Source of the DNA: Vulcanimicrobiota bacterium
GTDB taxonomy: Bacteria > Vulcanimicrobiota > Vulcanimicrobiia > Eremiobacterales > Eremiobacteraceae
DNA: 52,453 bases
Reading direction: 5' to 3'
Assembly: GCA_013290125.1 (NCBI GenBank)
Contig: JABCYQ010000021.1
Location: 1 to 52,453 of the forward strand
This document shows positions 1 through 8,204 of the stretch, piece after piece. Under the pieces are notes generated by a model, which had not been told where the DNA came from, did not search any database, and worked only from the letters and a program-made list of their open reading frames with translations. Position 1 is the stretch's first letter; each line of letters starts with the position of its first letter. Both the position numbers and the translations under genes were made by a program.

Positions 1-1204
1 GACGCTGCTGTTGTCCGGCGAGGGTGGTCCGAACTGGTCGTATGCCGGTCTGAACGGCTCCGTGCATCGGCTGCTGCGCGACGGTGACGTGATCGATGTC
101 GGCGATATCCGCGTGCGCGCGTTGCACACGCCGGGGCATACGCCTGAACACATGGCGTTTGCCGTCTTCGATAGCGCCGCATCTGCCGATCCGATGCTGC
201 TGCTGAGCGGCGATTTTGTTTTTGTCGGCGATGTCGGACGGCCCGATCTTCTCGAACAGGCGGTTGGTGTCGCAGGATCAGCTGATGCGGGCGCGCGTCA
301 GATGTTCGAGAGCTTACGCTCGAAGTTTTTGACGTTGCCCGATTTCGTGCAGGTCTGGCCGGGTCACGGCGCAGGCTCGGCATGCGGCAAGGCGATGAGC
401 GCGGTACCGAGCACCACGGTCGGTTACGAACGGCGCTTCAGTTGGTGGGCACCGTTTCTACGCAACGGCGATGTCGAGGGCTTCGTGCACGAACTGCTCG
501 ATGGTCAGTCCGATGCGCCGACGTATTTCGCGCGCATGAAAACGATGAATCGCGATGGGGTGCCGGTGCTCGGCCGCTTACCCCAGCCCACACTAATGGA
601 TGCGAAGTCTGTTGCCTCTGCGCTAGCCGGCGGTGCCACGCTGCTCGATGCGCGCGACGCAGCGTCGTTTGCAAAATCGCATATCAAAGGAGCGGTCAAC
701 GTCCCCGACGGCGATCGATTCTCGACGTGGAGCGCGTGGATCGTATCGGCCGACAAGCCGGTGATCCTTGCGGCGCCTGCTGCGCGCATACCGGATCTCG
801 TGCGCCGGCTGGTCCGCGTCGGTATCGACGACATCCGCGGCTGCGTCGCGCCGGAGGTCGATGGACTACCGCTTTCGAGCTTGACGTTTGTCGATGCCGG
901 GCGTGCACACGAGCTGTGGGAAGACGGCGACGCATCGATCCTCGATGTTCGCAATCGCGGCGAGTTCGTCGTCGAACATATTCCGGGCGTTCTGCAGATC
1001 GCCGCCGGACGTATCGTGCATGAGATCGACCGCGTGCCGCGCGACCGCCCGCTCGTCGTTCACTGTGCGAGCGGCGGCCGCGCCGCCGTTGCTGCGAGCG
1101 CGCTCGCCGCGCACGGCTTCGAAAATATCTCCTGCATGACGGGCGGCATCGCCGATTGGCACGAGCGCGGCTTCCCGCTCGAATCCGGCCTCGTCGCAAC
1201 GTAA
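1..1204 (+). CDS. MBL-fold persulfide dioxygenase-like protein with two rhodanese domains (5' partial)
   Basis: The frame is open to the window edge, so the true start lies upstream. The metallo-beta-lactamase part (about the first 150 residues) keeps HTPGHTPEH, the GDFVFVGDVGRPD segment and the late PGHG histidine; the THxHxDH motif expected first is off the window. Two rhodanese-like domains follow, at about residues 195-285 and 290-395. The second has the loop HCASGGRA with an active-site cysteine; the first lacks a cysteine there and is probably non-catalytic. This order matches CstB/ETHE1-type proteins, which oxidise low-molecular-weight persulfides in the cytoplasm during sulfide detoxification. 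The substrate is inferred from the family only. The gene ends just before a family A palindrome. Confidence 0.8.
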   Translation, partial: TLLLSGEGGPNWSYAGLNGSVHRLLRDGDVIDVGDIRVRALHTPGHTPEHMAFAVFDSAASADPMLLLSGDFVFVGDVGRPDLLEQAVGVAGSADAGARQMFESLRSKFLTLPDFVQVWPGHGAGSACGKAMSAVPSTTVGYERRFSWWAPFLRNGDVEGFVHELLDGQSDAPTYFARMKTMNRDGVPVLGRLPQPTLMDAKSVASALAGGATLLDARDAASFAKSHIKGAVNVPDGDRFSTWSAWIVSADKPVILAAPAARIPDLVRRLVRVGIDDIRGCVAPEVDGLPLSSLTFVDAGRAHELWEDGDASILDVRNRGEFVVEHIPGVLQIAAGRIVHEIDRVPRDRPLVVHCASGGRAAVAASALAAHGFENISCMTGGIADWHERGFPLESGLVAT

Positions 1205-1213
1205 AGCGGTTTT

Positions 1214-1242
1214 CTGAAGGGGCCGACGCCAGTCGGCCCACG
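1214..1242 (+). repeat. Family A palindrome, copy 1
   Basis: CTGAAGG followed by the stem GGGCCGAC / GTCGGCCC with loop GCCA. It lies 10 bases after a stop codon. There is no T-run behind it, so it is not a standard intrinsic terminator. Confidence 0.85.
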
Positions 1243-1368
1243 TAGCGTCCGCTCTTCGGGTCGCCGCTTGCGTTTGCGTTAACTTTGTGATACAAAGTAA
1301 GTCTGTATGGTAACTTGGTTGGGCAAAGAAATGATAAGGCGCCGAGGGTCACATGGTGATCAGCGGTG

Positions 1369-1905
1369 CTACGGCGCGCGATCGATTTCGTCGGTGACGA
1401 GCACTTGCTGACCCCACGGCGTCGCGTCGTGCCAATAATAGACGCGGACTTTCGTCTGCCCGACAATGACGTCGGCGGGCCAGCCGCCGTCACACAGGAC
1501 GGGATCGTACGGGTGACCGTTCAGTGGCGGGATCGCGCAATGGGTTTGCTTTCCATCGATGTACATGGACCGGCCGGTGAAGAAAGTCACTTCACTGCCC
1601 GCTGCGTCGCGAATCACCGCGCCGCCCGACTTCATGCCGGCTCCAAAGCCGATCAACACGCCGGTCCGGTAGCGCAAGTTCGCACCAGACGGACGCGCCG
1701 GAAAAAATGACGGCGGAGGCGTTCCTTTGTAGAACACCAGGCGGGGCAGGCTGGTCGGTGTGTCGTTCGGCAACGGAGCGGATGGTAAAGGAGTCATCGG
1801 CGGGGCGAGTTCGCCATAGTTCGTGACCTCGTGAACTGTTCGATCCTCGCTGTGGCAGCCGGCGGTCGATAGAAAAACGCAAAGCAACGCGAGGGTCGCG
1901 GTCAA
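1369..1905 (-). CDS. Putative lipoprotein of unknown function
   Basis: 178 residues. The N-terminus is a hydrophobic signal segment ending in STAGC, a lipobox with Cys17, so the product is probably exported and lipid-anchored. A proline-rich linker follows (about residues 30-70). The C-terminal half contains two further cysteines (HCAIPP and LCDGGW) that could form a disulfide, and a closing beta-rich stretch (VIVGQTKVRVYYWHD). I recognise no named family. It lies 52 bases downstream of another secreted protein on the same strand, so the two may be co-transcribed. Confidence 0.65.
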   Translation of the reverse strand: MTATLALLCVFLSTAGCHSEDRTVHEVTNYGELAPPMTPLPSAPLPNDTPTSLPRLVFYKGTPPPSFFPARPSGANLRYRTGVLIGFGAGMKSGGAVIRDAAGSEVTFFTGRSMYIDGKQTHCAIPPLNGHPYDPVLCDGGWPADVIVGQTKVRVYYWHDATPWGQQVLVTDEIDRAP

Positions 1906-1957
1906 GATCGCGCTTGACCGGCCCTCGCGATTCCGCCAAATGCGGAGAAACTCTCGA

Positions 1958-2551
1958 CTAGCGCGTCTTTGCGAACGGGTTCTTGAAGCGCAACACTTTC
2001 GAGAGATCGGTTCCGCGGATGATGCCCGCGCTGTGATAGGTCAGCCCCCACGAGTCGATGGACGAGAGATCGGGGAAGATACACGCCTCGAGCGTCTGAT
2101 CGACGGTGCCGAGATTCACCCAGCCGCCGCCGGCGCCGGTCGTGCCACCGAACTGATCGGAGCCGCCCAGCAACGTGCAGTAGCATGATGCCGGATTGCC
2201 GCCGCACTGACCGATCGGCACTTTCGCATAGTACGCAACTGCGGCGAGCGTGGGTTGCTGCGTGTAGAGCGTGTCAAGCAATAGATGGATGCGCGAGCCG
2301 TCGTGCGCCTTGTACCGGCAGAAGCTGCGATCGCCGGCCAATTTGAGCGGGTTCGGACCGTTCGTGCCGTACCATGCGGTGCGCGTCTCGACAGCGCCGC
2401 CGGTCTGCACGCAGTACGCCGCTGCGAGCGTGGGATTGAAATCCGGGCTGACGCCTTGCTCCGCGACGTTTCCAACTCCGGCGGCGAGCGCTGCGCTCAC
2501 CGAAAGAACGGCCGCTGCGACGACACCCAAAGAAATGATCGAGAATTTCAC
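1958..2551 (-). CDS. Secreted cysteine-containing protein, DUF333-like motif
   Basis: 197 residues with a clear signal peptide (MKFSIISLG, hydrophobic core, ALAAG cleavage region near residue 24). The segment AAAYCVQTGGAVETRT followed by FCRYKAHDGS recalls the DUF333/hemolysin-like pattern (YCxxxGG...R...CxF), but with a longer spacer; this is resemblance, not a firm assignment. A glycine-rich loop (FGGTTGAGGGWVNLG) and four more cysteines follow. The mature protein should be outside the cytoplasmic membrane. It is transcribed toward the lipoprotein at 1369-1905. Confidence 0.6.
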   Translation of the reverse strand: MKFSIISLGVVAAAVLSVSAALAAGVGNVAEQGVSPDFNPTLAAAYCVQTGGAVETRTAWYGTNGPNPLKLAGDRSFCRYKAHDGSRIHLLLDTLYTQQPTLAAVAYYAKVPIGQCGGNPASCYCTLLGGSDQFGGTTGAGGGWVNLGTVDQTLEACIFPDLSSIDSWGLTYHSAGIIRGTDLSKVLRFKNPFAKTR

Positions 2552-2796
2552 TATGATCTCCTGACATTCGAAAAAGACTACGACGACGGTGAGCTATGAA
2601 CGCCCCCGCGCGAGTCACGCAGCGTTCGACGACGCGAGAAGCGATGCTTGCCCTCCGCCGCGCTATGAACCATTCGGCCCATAGCGAATTCGCCTTCCTT
2701 CAGAGTCGTTTCAGGCCTAACGGGTACCTTGGGGGCACAGGGGTTCACCATCAGACGAAGATGTCTCGATTTCGTCATCGAGAAAGGTTGGGGGGC

Positions 2797-3798
2797 ATGA
2801 CTCTTAGCAACGGTCAGAGATTGTTCGTAGCTGCCGCGGCGGCGGCGCTGCTCGCAGGCTGCGGGGGCGGGGGTGGCACATCGGTCGCTCCGCCCATGAA
2901 TCCAAACAATACCACGATGGGTGGCGTGTTACGCGGCGGCTCCAGCGGGCTCGCTTCAATCGATGCGAGCGGCGGCAACGTCGTCTATGTCTCCAGCTTC
3001 GACGGCAGACCCGGCGTCGGTGAAGTGATGGTCTTCCCGGCGTATTTGCACGCAAACAATCCAACGCCGCTCCGTCAGATCCAGAACGGCACTGCTCGCC
3101 CATACGGCATTTGGGTCGACTCGGCCGGGACGCTCTACGTCGCGAACATTCCACAGGGCGGCCCTACTATCGGCGTCGCGGAGTTTCATCCGGGTTCGGA
3201 CACGCCGTTCCGGATGCTGACCGACAAGATGGCCTACCCAACGCAGGTCGCAGTCGGCGAAGACGGCTCGACGTACGTCGAACAATGCCAGCAAGGCGAT
3301 GTGCCAGGCGTTTACGTGACGGTATTCCCGCCAGGCAGCGTGACCGCATCGAGGACGGTCAACCTGCACTTCAGCGGCTACGCATTGTCGTGCGATGAGA
3401 TGGCGTTCGATAGGAACGGCGATCTTCTGGTCTCAGCGAACACGGTCCAAAGCCACACGCACGTCTTCCGCGTCACGCCGGGGACATTCCAGGTATCGCG
3501 CGTCAAGCTGAATCTTGGCGGCCTCGACGGGGGCGGTCTAGCCGTCGACGGCGCCGGCAATATCTACGTCTCAGGCGCGTATACCGGAGCGATCATGGTG
3601 TTCGCGCCAGGCAAAGCAGACGCGACGCGCATCATAAATCAAGGCGCAGCGTCGCTCTACGTCAAGCCTGACGGCACGCTGTATGCAGCAACGGCGGGCA
3701 GCATGGTCGATGAATATGCGCCGGGCGGCAGCACTCCGATCAACTCGTTCATCGATAGTGCGACCGGCCTCGGGATCGCGGTCGGACCGGCGAAATAG
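2797..3798 (+). CDS. Lipoprotein with NHL-like beta-propeller
   Basis: About 333 residues from the ATG at 2797. I prefer this start to an in-frame ATG at 2596 because it follows AGAAAGG and a G-run and gives a proper lipoprotein signal: MTLSNGQRL, a run of alanines, then LLAGC with Cys22. Repeating units of the type PYGIWVDSAGTLYVAN, PTQVAVGEDGSTYVEQ, GGLAVDGAGNIYVSG and SLYVKPDGTLYAAT recur every 45-60 residues, as in NHL or SMP-30-like beta-propellers. Such proteins bind ligands or act as scaffolds at the cell surface; the specific role is unknown. The gene ends just upstream of a long perfect hairpin. Confidence 0.75.
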   Translation: MTLSNGQRLFVAAAAAALLAGCGGGGGTSVAPPMNPNNTTMGGVLRGGSSGLASIDASGGNVVYVSSFDGRPGVGEVMVFPAYLHANNPTPLRQIQNGTARPYGIWVDSAGTLYVANIPQGGPTIGVAEFHPGSDTPFRMLTDKMAYPTQVAVGEDGSTYVEQCQQGDVPGVYVTVFPPGSVTASRTVNLHFSGYALSCDEMAFDRNGDLLVSANTVQSHTHVFRVTPGTFQVSRVKLNLGGLDGGGLAVDGAGNIYVSGAYTGAIMVFAPGKADATRIINQGAASLYVKPDGTLYAATAGSMVDEYAPGGSTPINSFIDSATGLGIAVGPAK

Positions 3799-3805
3799 TA
3801 AGAGC

Positions 3806-3848
3806 GATATAGAAGTAGGGCAAGCGATGCTTGCCCTACTTCTATATC
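3806..3848. repeat. Family B palindrome, extended 20-bp perfect hairpin between convergent genes
   Basis: Arms 3806-3825 and 3829-3848 are perfect reverse complements with the 3-base loop GAT. The core is GGGCAAGC / GCTTGCCC; the outer 12 bp (GATATAGAAGTA) are unique to this copy. It sits exactly between the stop codons of two convergent genes (3798 and 3858), so it could act as a bidirectional terminator, although there is no T-run. Confidence 0.85.
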
Positions 3849-3857
3849 CTGGGTTCG

Positions 3858-4901
3858 TTACGGAGTGTAGATCTGCGTGTAGCCGAATATCTGCCGCTTC
3901 GGATTGTTCGTGTTCGTGCCGTCGAAGCAGTAGAGCAATCCGTTCACCGTGGCCGACGCCGTGTAAAGCGCCGCGATCGGCATCGGGGCTAAGCTGGCCC
4001 ACGTGTCCGTCGCGACATCGTAACCGTCGAGACGGGTCTGAGCGTTTGCCGTCGCCGATGCGGATTTTGCGCCACCGGCCGCGTATAAGAACCCGTTGAT
4101 TCCGGCCGCGCAGCCGCCGTATCTGTTCGATGGCATAAGACGGCGCGCTTTCCACGACGTGCCCCCCGATTTGAAAAGTTCGTTGTCCGACGTCGTTTTT
4201 TCGGCATTCGTAAATCCGCCGGCGGCGACGATATCTGTTCCCACCGTGCCTACGTACGCCGACTGCTTTGCGACGATCAGGCTTGGTGCGTTCGACCACG
4301 AGTTCGAACTTGGATCATACTCGTACACGGTAGCAACTCGCGACGCTCCGTTAAATCCTCCGACGACAAAGATCATATTGTTCAGCACCGTCGCTTCCAT
4401 GACGTACTCCGTCGTCGGCAGCGGCGCTTTGGTCGTCCATTTGTTGGTGGTAGGATCGTAGGCCTCGACGACGGCGATTACGTTGTTTGTGGAGCCGAAG
4501 CCGCCGATCGCGTAGACGATTCCGTTCAGCCCGGCGGCCGCAAGACCAGTCCGTTTCGTCGGCATTGCGGCACCGGTCGACCACGTGTTGGTTGCGGTGT
4601 CGTAGATATCGTTCTTGCCGACGGTACCTTGCGCGCTAACCCCTCCGAGAACGTAGATCTTCGAGCCGACGACGGCAGCGGCTGCACCAAGTCGCTTCAG
4701 TGGATCCGGCGCTCCCATGGTCCAGGTGTTGCTGGTGAATGAGCGCGCCACGGTTAGGTCCGCCGTTCGTTGAATCGACTGTGGCCGGCCGCCGGCCAAC
4801 GGCATGATGTGCGATCCGCCGCTGCAAGCGGCGAGAGATATAGGAAGCGCGCAACCGGCGATTACGCCAAGCGTCCACCAGCGAGAAATGCCTCGAAACA
4901 T
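3858..4901 (-). CDS. Kelch-repeat lipoprotein
   Basis: 347 residues from the ATG at 4901, which has AGGAG eight bases upstream; an in-frame extension to 5216 has no such site. The N-terminus is a signal peptide with a lipobox (ISLAACSGG, Cys26). At least five Kelch repeats follow, each with a GG pair and a later Y/W pair (IYVLGG..YDTATNTW, VYAIGG..YDPTTNKW, IFVVGG..YDPSSNSW, DIVAAGG, FLYAAGG..YDVATDTW). These build a six- or seven-bladed beta-propeller, presumably on the outer face of a membrane. Partners and ligand cannot be read from the sequence. It converges with the other propeller lipoprotein at 2797-3798. Confidence 0.8.
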   Translation of the reverse strand: MFRGISRWWTLGVIAGCALPISLAACSGGSHIMPLAGGRPQSIQRTADLTVARSFTSNTWTMGAPDPLKRLGAAAAVVGSKIYVLGGVSAQGTVGKNDIYDTATNTWSTGAAMPTKRTGLAAAGLNGIVYAIGGFGSTNNVIAVVEAYDPTTNKWTTKAPLPTTEYVMEATVLNNMIFVVGGFNGASRVATVYEYDPSSNSWSNAPSLIVAKQSAYVGTVGTDIVAAGGFTNAEKTTSDNELFKSGGTSWKARRLMPSNRYGGCAAGINGFLYAAGGAKSASATANAQTRLDGYDVATDTWASLAPMPIAALYTASATVNGLLYCFDGTNTNNPKRQIFGYTQIYTP

Positions 4902-5045
4902 TGTTCCAACTCCTAAGCGTCGTATGATGAAAACTAAGGGCGCTCTGGCATCTGCCGAAACGCGCCGCTCGATCAATATACTATTTACGCGCCGCTCCCG
5001 ACCTATACCGCTACTCAAGAAAGAAATGGGCCTTTCCCCCCAACG

Positions 5046-5070
5046 GTAGGGCAAGCAACGACAAGGCGAG
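5046..5070. repeat. Half copy of family B
   Basis: GTAGGGCAAGCA matches the left arm of family B, but the right arm is replaced by unrelated sequence (ACGACAAGG). It lies upstream of the Kelch gene and looks like a decayed or truncated copy. Confidence 0.45.
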
Positions 5071-5112
5071 CAAACGGGAGCGCTGACGGGATAGCCGATC
5101 GGATCTTCGAAT

Positions 5113-5634
5113 GTGACCGGCGCTGGGGTATGCGTCGTGATTTCGAAAGTCAACTTGGTATCCGCCGCCTTCGTCCTCATTCTCTTCGCGTTGCCGTTCT
5201 CGGCCGTGTCCTGCAATGGGCATCAGGTGGCCCAGGCCACAGGCTACGAGATCGCGATGGGCACAAATTCGAGTGACGTTCTGACCGCGGACGGGCGCGG
5301 AATCGTCGGCTCAGACTATCAGTCGACAAGCCAACCCGGAAGCTGGCCGGCGCTGGCGGCGTTGGTCGTCGTCGTGATTGGCGGTCTGATCGGCGTCAGC
5401 CGTCTGCCCATGCGCAAGGTTGGTTCGGCGCTGTGTTTCGCCGCGGCGGCGGCGATGCTCGTCTACTTGCAGACGGCGATTCAGTCGCATTATGAAAAAA
5501 ACGCCGCGGCATCTGTCTTCGAACTGCGATTCCTACCGAGCTATTGGGCCGCGCTGATTCTCTGCGCAGCCGCGGCCTTGGCGAACCTCATCGCGCCAGA
5601 CACGCGAGACGAGAACAAACGCGGGACGCCTTGA
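5113..5634 (+). CDS. Four-helix membrane protein of unknown function
   Basis: 173 residues from GTG 5113; GTG 5137 (starting ISKVN) is an equally reasonable start. Hydrophobic helices lie at about residues 14-30, 80-98, 104-122 and 143-160. A soluble loop of about 45 residues containing two Tyr and several Ser/Asp follows the first helix and should face outside. The C-terminus is polar and charged (DTRDENKRGTP). I do not recognise the family. The TGA stop lies inside the -35 hexamer of the infC promoter. Confidence 0.6.
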   Translation: MTGAGVCVVISKVNLVSAAFVLILFALPFSAVSCNGHQVAQATGYEIAMGTNSSDVLTADGRGIVGSDYQSTSQPGSWPALAALVVVVIGGLIGVSRLPMRKVGSALCFAAAAAMLVYLQTAIQSHYEKNAAASVFELRFLPSYWAALILCAAAALANLIAPDTRDENKRGTP

Positions 5635-5660
5635 CCCGAGCCGCCACCGTCCGGTATACT
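5631..5660 (+). promoter_or_regulatory. Sigma-70-type promoter for the infC operon
   Basis: TTGACC (5631-5636), 18-base spacer, TATACT (5655-5660). The start of transcription would be near 5667, giving an infC leader of about 200 bases. Confidence 0.7.
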
Positions 5661-5714
5661 ACTCGGGCAGTACCCTTCGCACCGGCCGGCGCCGTAAGGC
5701 TGCCAGACCGGTCC

Positions 5715-5781
5715 GAAAGACGAAGGCGGTTCGCATCTCCGTCGTCTTTCTTCGGGTAGCCTGCCGCGCGGTGGGCTTTTT
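5715..5781 (+). terminator. infC leader hairpins with intrinsic-terminator-like attenuator
   Basis: Two stems lie in the leader. GAAAGACGA (5715-5723) pairs perfectly with TCGTCTTTC (5742-5750). Just after it, 5759-5776 folds as GCCTGCC...GGTGGGC with two wobble pairs and is followed by TTTTT (5777-5781). A stem followed by a U-run between promoter and first gene is the usual form of an attenuator. infC-rpmI-rplT leaders in other bacteria are controlled by L20 or by leader structures; that this one is so controlled is inference. Confidence 0.55.
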
Positions 5782-5868
5782 CGATTGGCCGGCTGCGACG
5801 CAACCCAACTTAGAAGGAGCAATCGCACATTCAAAGATCTTCATCGCAACTGCACGAGGTAGCGTCCG

Positions 5869-6531
5869 ATTAGCCGGCCGCTCCGCGTAAACGAACAAAT
5901 ACGGATTCCCCAGGTCCGCGTGATCGCGGACGACGGCGCCCAACTCGGCATCATGATCACGCGCGATGCATTGGCGTTGGCCCGCGAACGGGGAGTCGAC
6001 CTGATCGAAGTCTCGCCGAACGCCGTGCCGCCGGTCTGCCGTCTCTCCGATTACGGCCGGCTCAAGTACGAGCAAGCGAAAAAAGACAAAGAGACGCGCA
6101 AGAAGTCGCACAGCATGGAACTCAAGGAAGTCAAGCTTCGTCCGAAGATCGAGGAGCACGACTACCAGACGAAGTTCCGCACCGCCGAGCGGCTCCTGAT
6201 GGGCGGAGACAAAGTAAAAGTGACGATCATGTTCCGCGGGCGCGAAGTGACGTATGCACAACACGGCCGACGACTGCTGGATCGCGTCGCGGCGGATTCG
6301 AGCAAAGTCGCGATCGTCGAACGCGAGGCTCGGCTCGAAGGACGGAACATGTTCATGATCATCTCGCCGCGACCGGAGATCGTCGCGGCGGCGCAGGCCG
6401 CTCACGCGGCCAAACAACATCAGCCCGGCGCGCCTGCCGCTCATAGCAGCGACAATAGCGACAGCAGCGTTGACAGCGATAACAGCGTTGTCAGCGTTGA
6501 CAGCGTGCCGAGCGAACCGACAGAAGAGTAG
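5869..6531 (+). CDS. infC: Translation initiation factor IF-3, ATT start
   Basis: 220 residues. The canonical IF-3 N-terminus (ISRPLRVNEQIRIPQVRVI) is encoded from an ATT at 5869-5871. An in-frame TAG at 5860-5862 excludes any start further up, and GAGGT (5856-5860) lies eight bases before the ATT. IF-3 in many bacteria starts on AUU and uses it for autoregulation, since IF-3 rejects non-standard start codons. The N domain (to about 80) and C domain (about 95-175, with KEVKLRPKIEEHDYQTK) are intact. A roughly 35-residue tail rich in Ser, Asp, Val and Glu follows, which ordinary IF-3 lacks. First gene of infC-rpmI-rplT. Confidence 0.95.
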   Translation: MSRPLRVNEQIRIPQVRVIADDGAQLGIMITRDALALARERGVDLIEVSPNAVPPVCRLSDYGRLKYEQAKKDKETRKKSHSMELKEVKLRPKIEEHDYQTKFRTAERLLMGGDKVKVTIMFRGREVTYAQHGRRLLDRVAADSSKVAIVEREARLEGRNMFMIISPRPEIVAAAQAAHAAKQHQPGAPAAHSSDNSDSSVDSDNSVVSVDSVPSEPTEE

Positions 6532-6543
6532 GAAACAGACGTC

Positions 6544-6747
6544 ATGCCAAAACTCAAGACGCACAAGGGTGCCGCGAAGAGAGTCAAGATCACCGGCACC
6601 GGCAAGTTCATGCGCGAGGCCCAGTTCTCGGGCTGCAGTCATATCCTGACGAAGAAATCGCCGAAACGGATCCGCAAGTTCCGCAAGCAGCGCGTCGCCG
6701 ACAAGACGGACACTCCGCGCCTCAAGCGCATGCTGCCGTACGGCTAA
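6544..6747 (+). CDS. rpmI: Ribosomal protein bL35
   Basis: 67 residues, the usual length. [13 protein letters not shown] at the start and the basic core with [12 protein letters not shown] are typical of bL35, a 50S subunit protein. It lies 12 bases after infC and 35 bases before rplT, the standard infC-rpmI-rplT order. Confidence 0.97.
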   Translation: MPKLKTHKGAAKRVKITGTGKFMREAQFSGCSHILTKKSPKRIRKFRKQRVADKTDTPRLKRMLPYG

Positions 6748-6782
6748 CTTTCGCATAACGTTCGAAGAGGAGATCGTCAGAC

Positions 6783-7157
6783 ATGGCACGCGTTAAACGC
6801 GGAATGATGTCGCTCAAGAAGCGACGCAAGGTTCTTAAAGCGGTCAAGGGCTTCCGCGGCGCGCGCGGCCGCAACTACAAGGCCGCCAATGAAGCGCTGC
6901 TGCACTCGCAGCTCTACGCCTTTCGCGACCGGCGCGTGCGCAAGCGCGATTTCCGCGCGCTCTGGATCACGCGCATCAACGCAGCCGCGCGGCAGGAAGG
7001 CCTCACCTACAGCCGGTTGATGAGCGGCCTGAAAAAAGAAGGAGTGAACATCAACCGCAAAGTGCTCGCCGACCTCGCCATCAACGACGCGAGCGCTTTC
7101 TCCAAGCTCCTCGCGCTTGCGAAAAAGCATGCCCCGAAGGTGGCCGCAGGAGCGTGA
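6783..7157 (+). CDS. rplT: Ribosomal protein bL20
   Basis: 124 residues. [30 protein letters not shown] and the C-terminal globular part with [11 protein letters not shown] are diagnostic. bL20 is needed for early 50S assembly and in several bacteria represses its own operon by binding the leader RNA. GAGGAG stands ten bases before the ATG. Followed after 3 bases by an rRNA methyltransferase gene. Confidence 0.97.
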   Translation: MARVKRGMMSLKKRRKVLKAVKGFRGARGRNYKAANEALLHSQLYAFRDRRVRKRDFRALWITRINAAARQEGLTYSRLMSGLKKEGVNINRKVLADLAINDASAFSKLLALAKKHAPKVAAGA

Positions 7158-7160
7158 CCG

Positions 7161-7979
7161 GTGGCTAGCGGCACCGCGGGTTATCATCACCCGCTCGTGC
7201 GCGCGGCGAAGGCACTGCATCACAAGAAGCACCGCCGAGACGAGCGGTGCTTTCTCGTTGAGGGCCCGAATCTCGTCGCCGCGGCGCTCGACGCGCGGGC
7301 GAAGTTGCGCACGATCTTCTTCAACCCGCGCGACGCCGCATCGCCGATCGCAGAACTCGCGGCGCGCGCGAAGGACGTCGGCGCGGACGAGATCGCGGTA
7401 GACGAGCGCACGCTCTCGGTGCTCTCGACCACGCGTTCGCCGCAAGGCATCGTGGCCGTCGCAGAGTTCATCGACCGGCCGATCGACGCGTTAACGGCGA
7501 TCGTTCAGGGCCGGACAAACGCCCTCGCATTGGTCGTACACGACGTCAGCGACCCGGGCAACGCCGGCACACTCGTGCGCAGCGCCGATGCGTTTGGCGC
7601 ATGCGCGGTCTGCTTCGGGCCCGATGCGGTCGAACCGTACAACGATAAGCTCTTGCGCGCAAGTGCCGGCGCGTTTTTCCGCGTGCCGATCTGCACGTAC
7701 GGCGATTGGGCCCAGATGGCGGCCGCCGCGCATGCCGCCGGCCTGCAGTTGTTCGGAGCCGAAGCGGGTGCCGCCGATGTGCGCTCGGTCACAGCGCCGG
7801 CGCGTGTCGCGCTCGTGGTCGGGCATGAACGTCATGGCTTGACGGGCGTGTCTGCTGAGGATCTCGATGTCCGCATCGGCATTCCGCAAAGCCCGCAGTC
7901 GGACTCGCTCAATGCGGGCGTCGCCGGAAGCCTAGCGCTTTATGAATTGAGCCGCCAGATCGGGACCTTAAAACCTTAG
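7161..7979 (+). CDS. TrmH/SpoU-family RNA 2'-O-methyltransferase
   Basis: 272 residues from a GTG with GGAG eight bases upstream. The N-terminal part (about 20-100, with CFLVEGPNLVAAAL) is the L30e-like RNA-binding domain. The SPOUT knot follows: ALVVHDVSDPGNAGTLVRSADAFG (motif 1, Asn and Arg), VVGHERHGL (motif 2) and SLNAGVAGSLALYEL (motif 3). The enzyme transfers a methyl group from S-adenosylmethionine to a ribose 2'-OH of rRNA or tRNA; the target nucleotide cannot be read. Its place right after rplT is common in Gram-positive and related genomes and suggests a ribosome-linked role. Confidence 0.9.
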   Translation: MASGTAGYHHPLVRAAKALHHKKHRRDERCFLVEGPNLVAAALDARAKLRTIFFNPRDAASPIAELAARAKDVGADEIAVDERTLSVLSTTRSPQGIVAVAEFIDRPIDALTAIVQGRTNALALVVHDVSDPGNAGTLVRSADAFGACAVCFGPDAVEPYNDKLLRASAGAFFRVPICTYGDWAQMAAAAHAAGLQLFGAEAGAADVRSVTAPARVALVVGHERHGLTGVSAEDLDVRIGIPQSPQSDSLNAGVAGSLALYELSRQIGTLKP

Positions 7980-8022
7980 TTATGAGAACGAATAACTCGT
8001 AAAAGTCAAGCCCTGTCAAGCC

Positions 8023-8051
8023 TTGTTCGTCCCGCGACCCTATGCTATACT
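8023..8051 (+). promoter_or_regulatory. Extended -10 promoter for the leader ORF and pheST
   Basis: TTGTTC (8023-8028), 17-base spacer, TATACT (8046-8051) preceded by TGC, giving an extended -10 element. Transcription would start near 8058, about 40 bases before the 33-aa ORF. Confidence 0.65.
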
Positions 8052-8096
8052 TTAGCCCAAGCGGCCATGATGGCTATGAGGAGGTCGGCACTGACG

Positions 8097-8198
8097 ATGC
8101 TTTCTCAAACATTTTTCTGGACGTTCTTCAAGACCACGGGATCTGTCCAAGCCTATTTGCTGTACAAGCACATGGCGCCGCAGGGGTCGCACTCATAA
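8097..8198 (+). CDS. 33-aa leader-like peptide upstream of pheST (PheM position, YqzL-like)
   Basis: 33 residues with ATG at 8097 and an excellent ribosome site, AGGAGGT (8079-8085), eleven bases upstream. The peptide holds TFFWTFF at residues 5-11, four phenylalanines in six positions, and then GSVQAYLLYK. In E. coli the same place between rplT and pheS is taken by pheM, a Phe-rich leader peptide that attenuates pheST. The pattern FxW..F..TG..xxYLLYK also recalls the small YqzL family of Firmicutes. Both readings come from memory of the families. Three hairpins lie between it and pheS. An overlapping longer frame from 8042 has no ribosome site and is a shadow. Confidence 0.65.
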   Translation: MLSQTFFWTFFKTTGSVQAYLLYKHMAPQGSHS

Positions 8199-8204
8199 AA
8201 CCAC

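Noticed and set aside
2596-2796. 67-residue extension of the NHL-like lipoprotein
   Set aside because: It would bury the lipoprotein signal peptide inside the protein and includes a half copy of family B near 2640; the start at 2797 is better.
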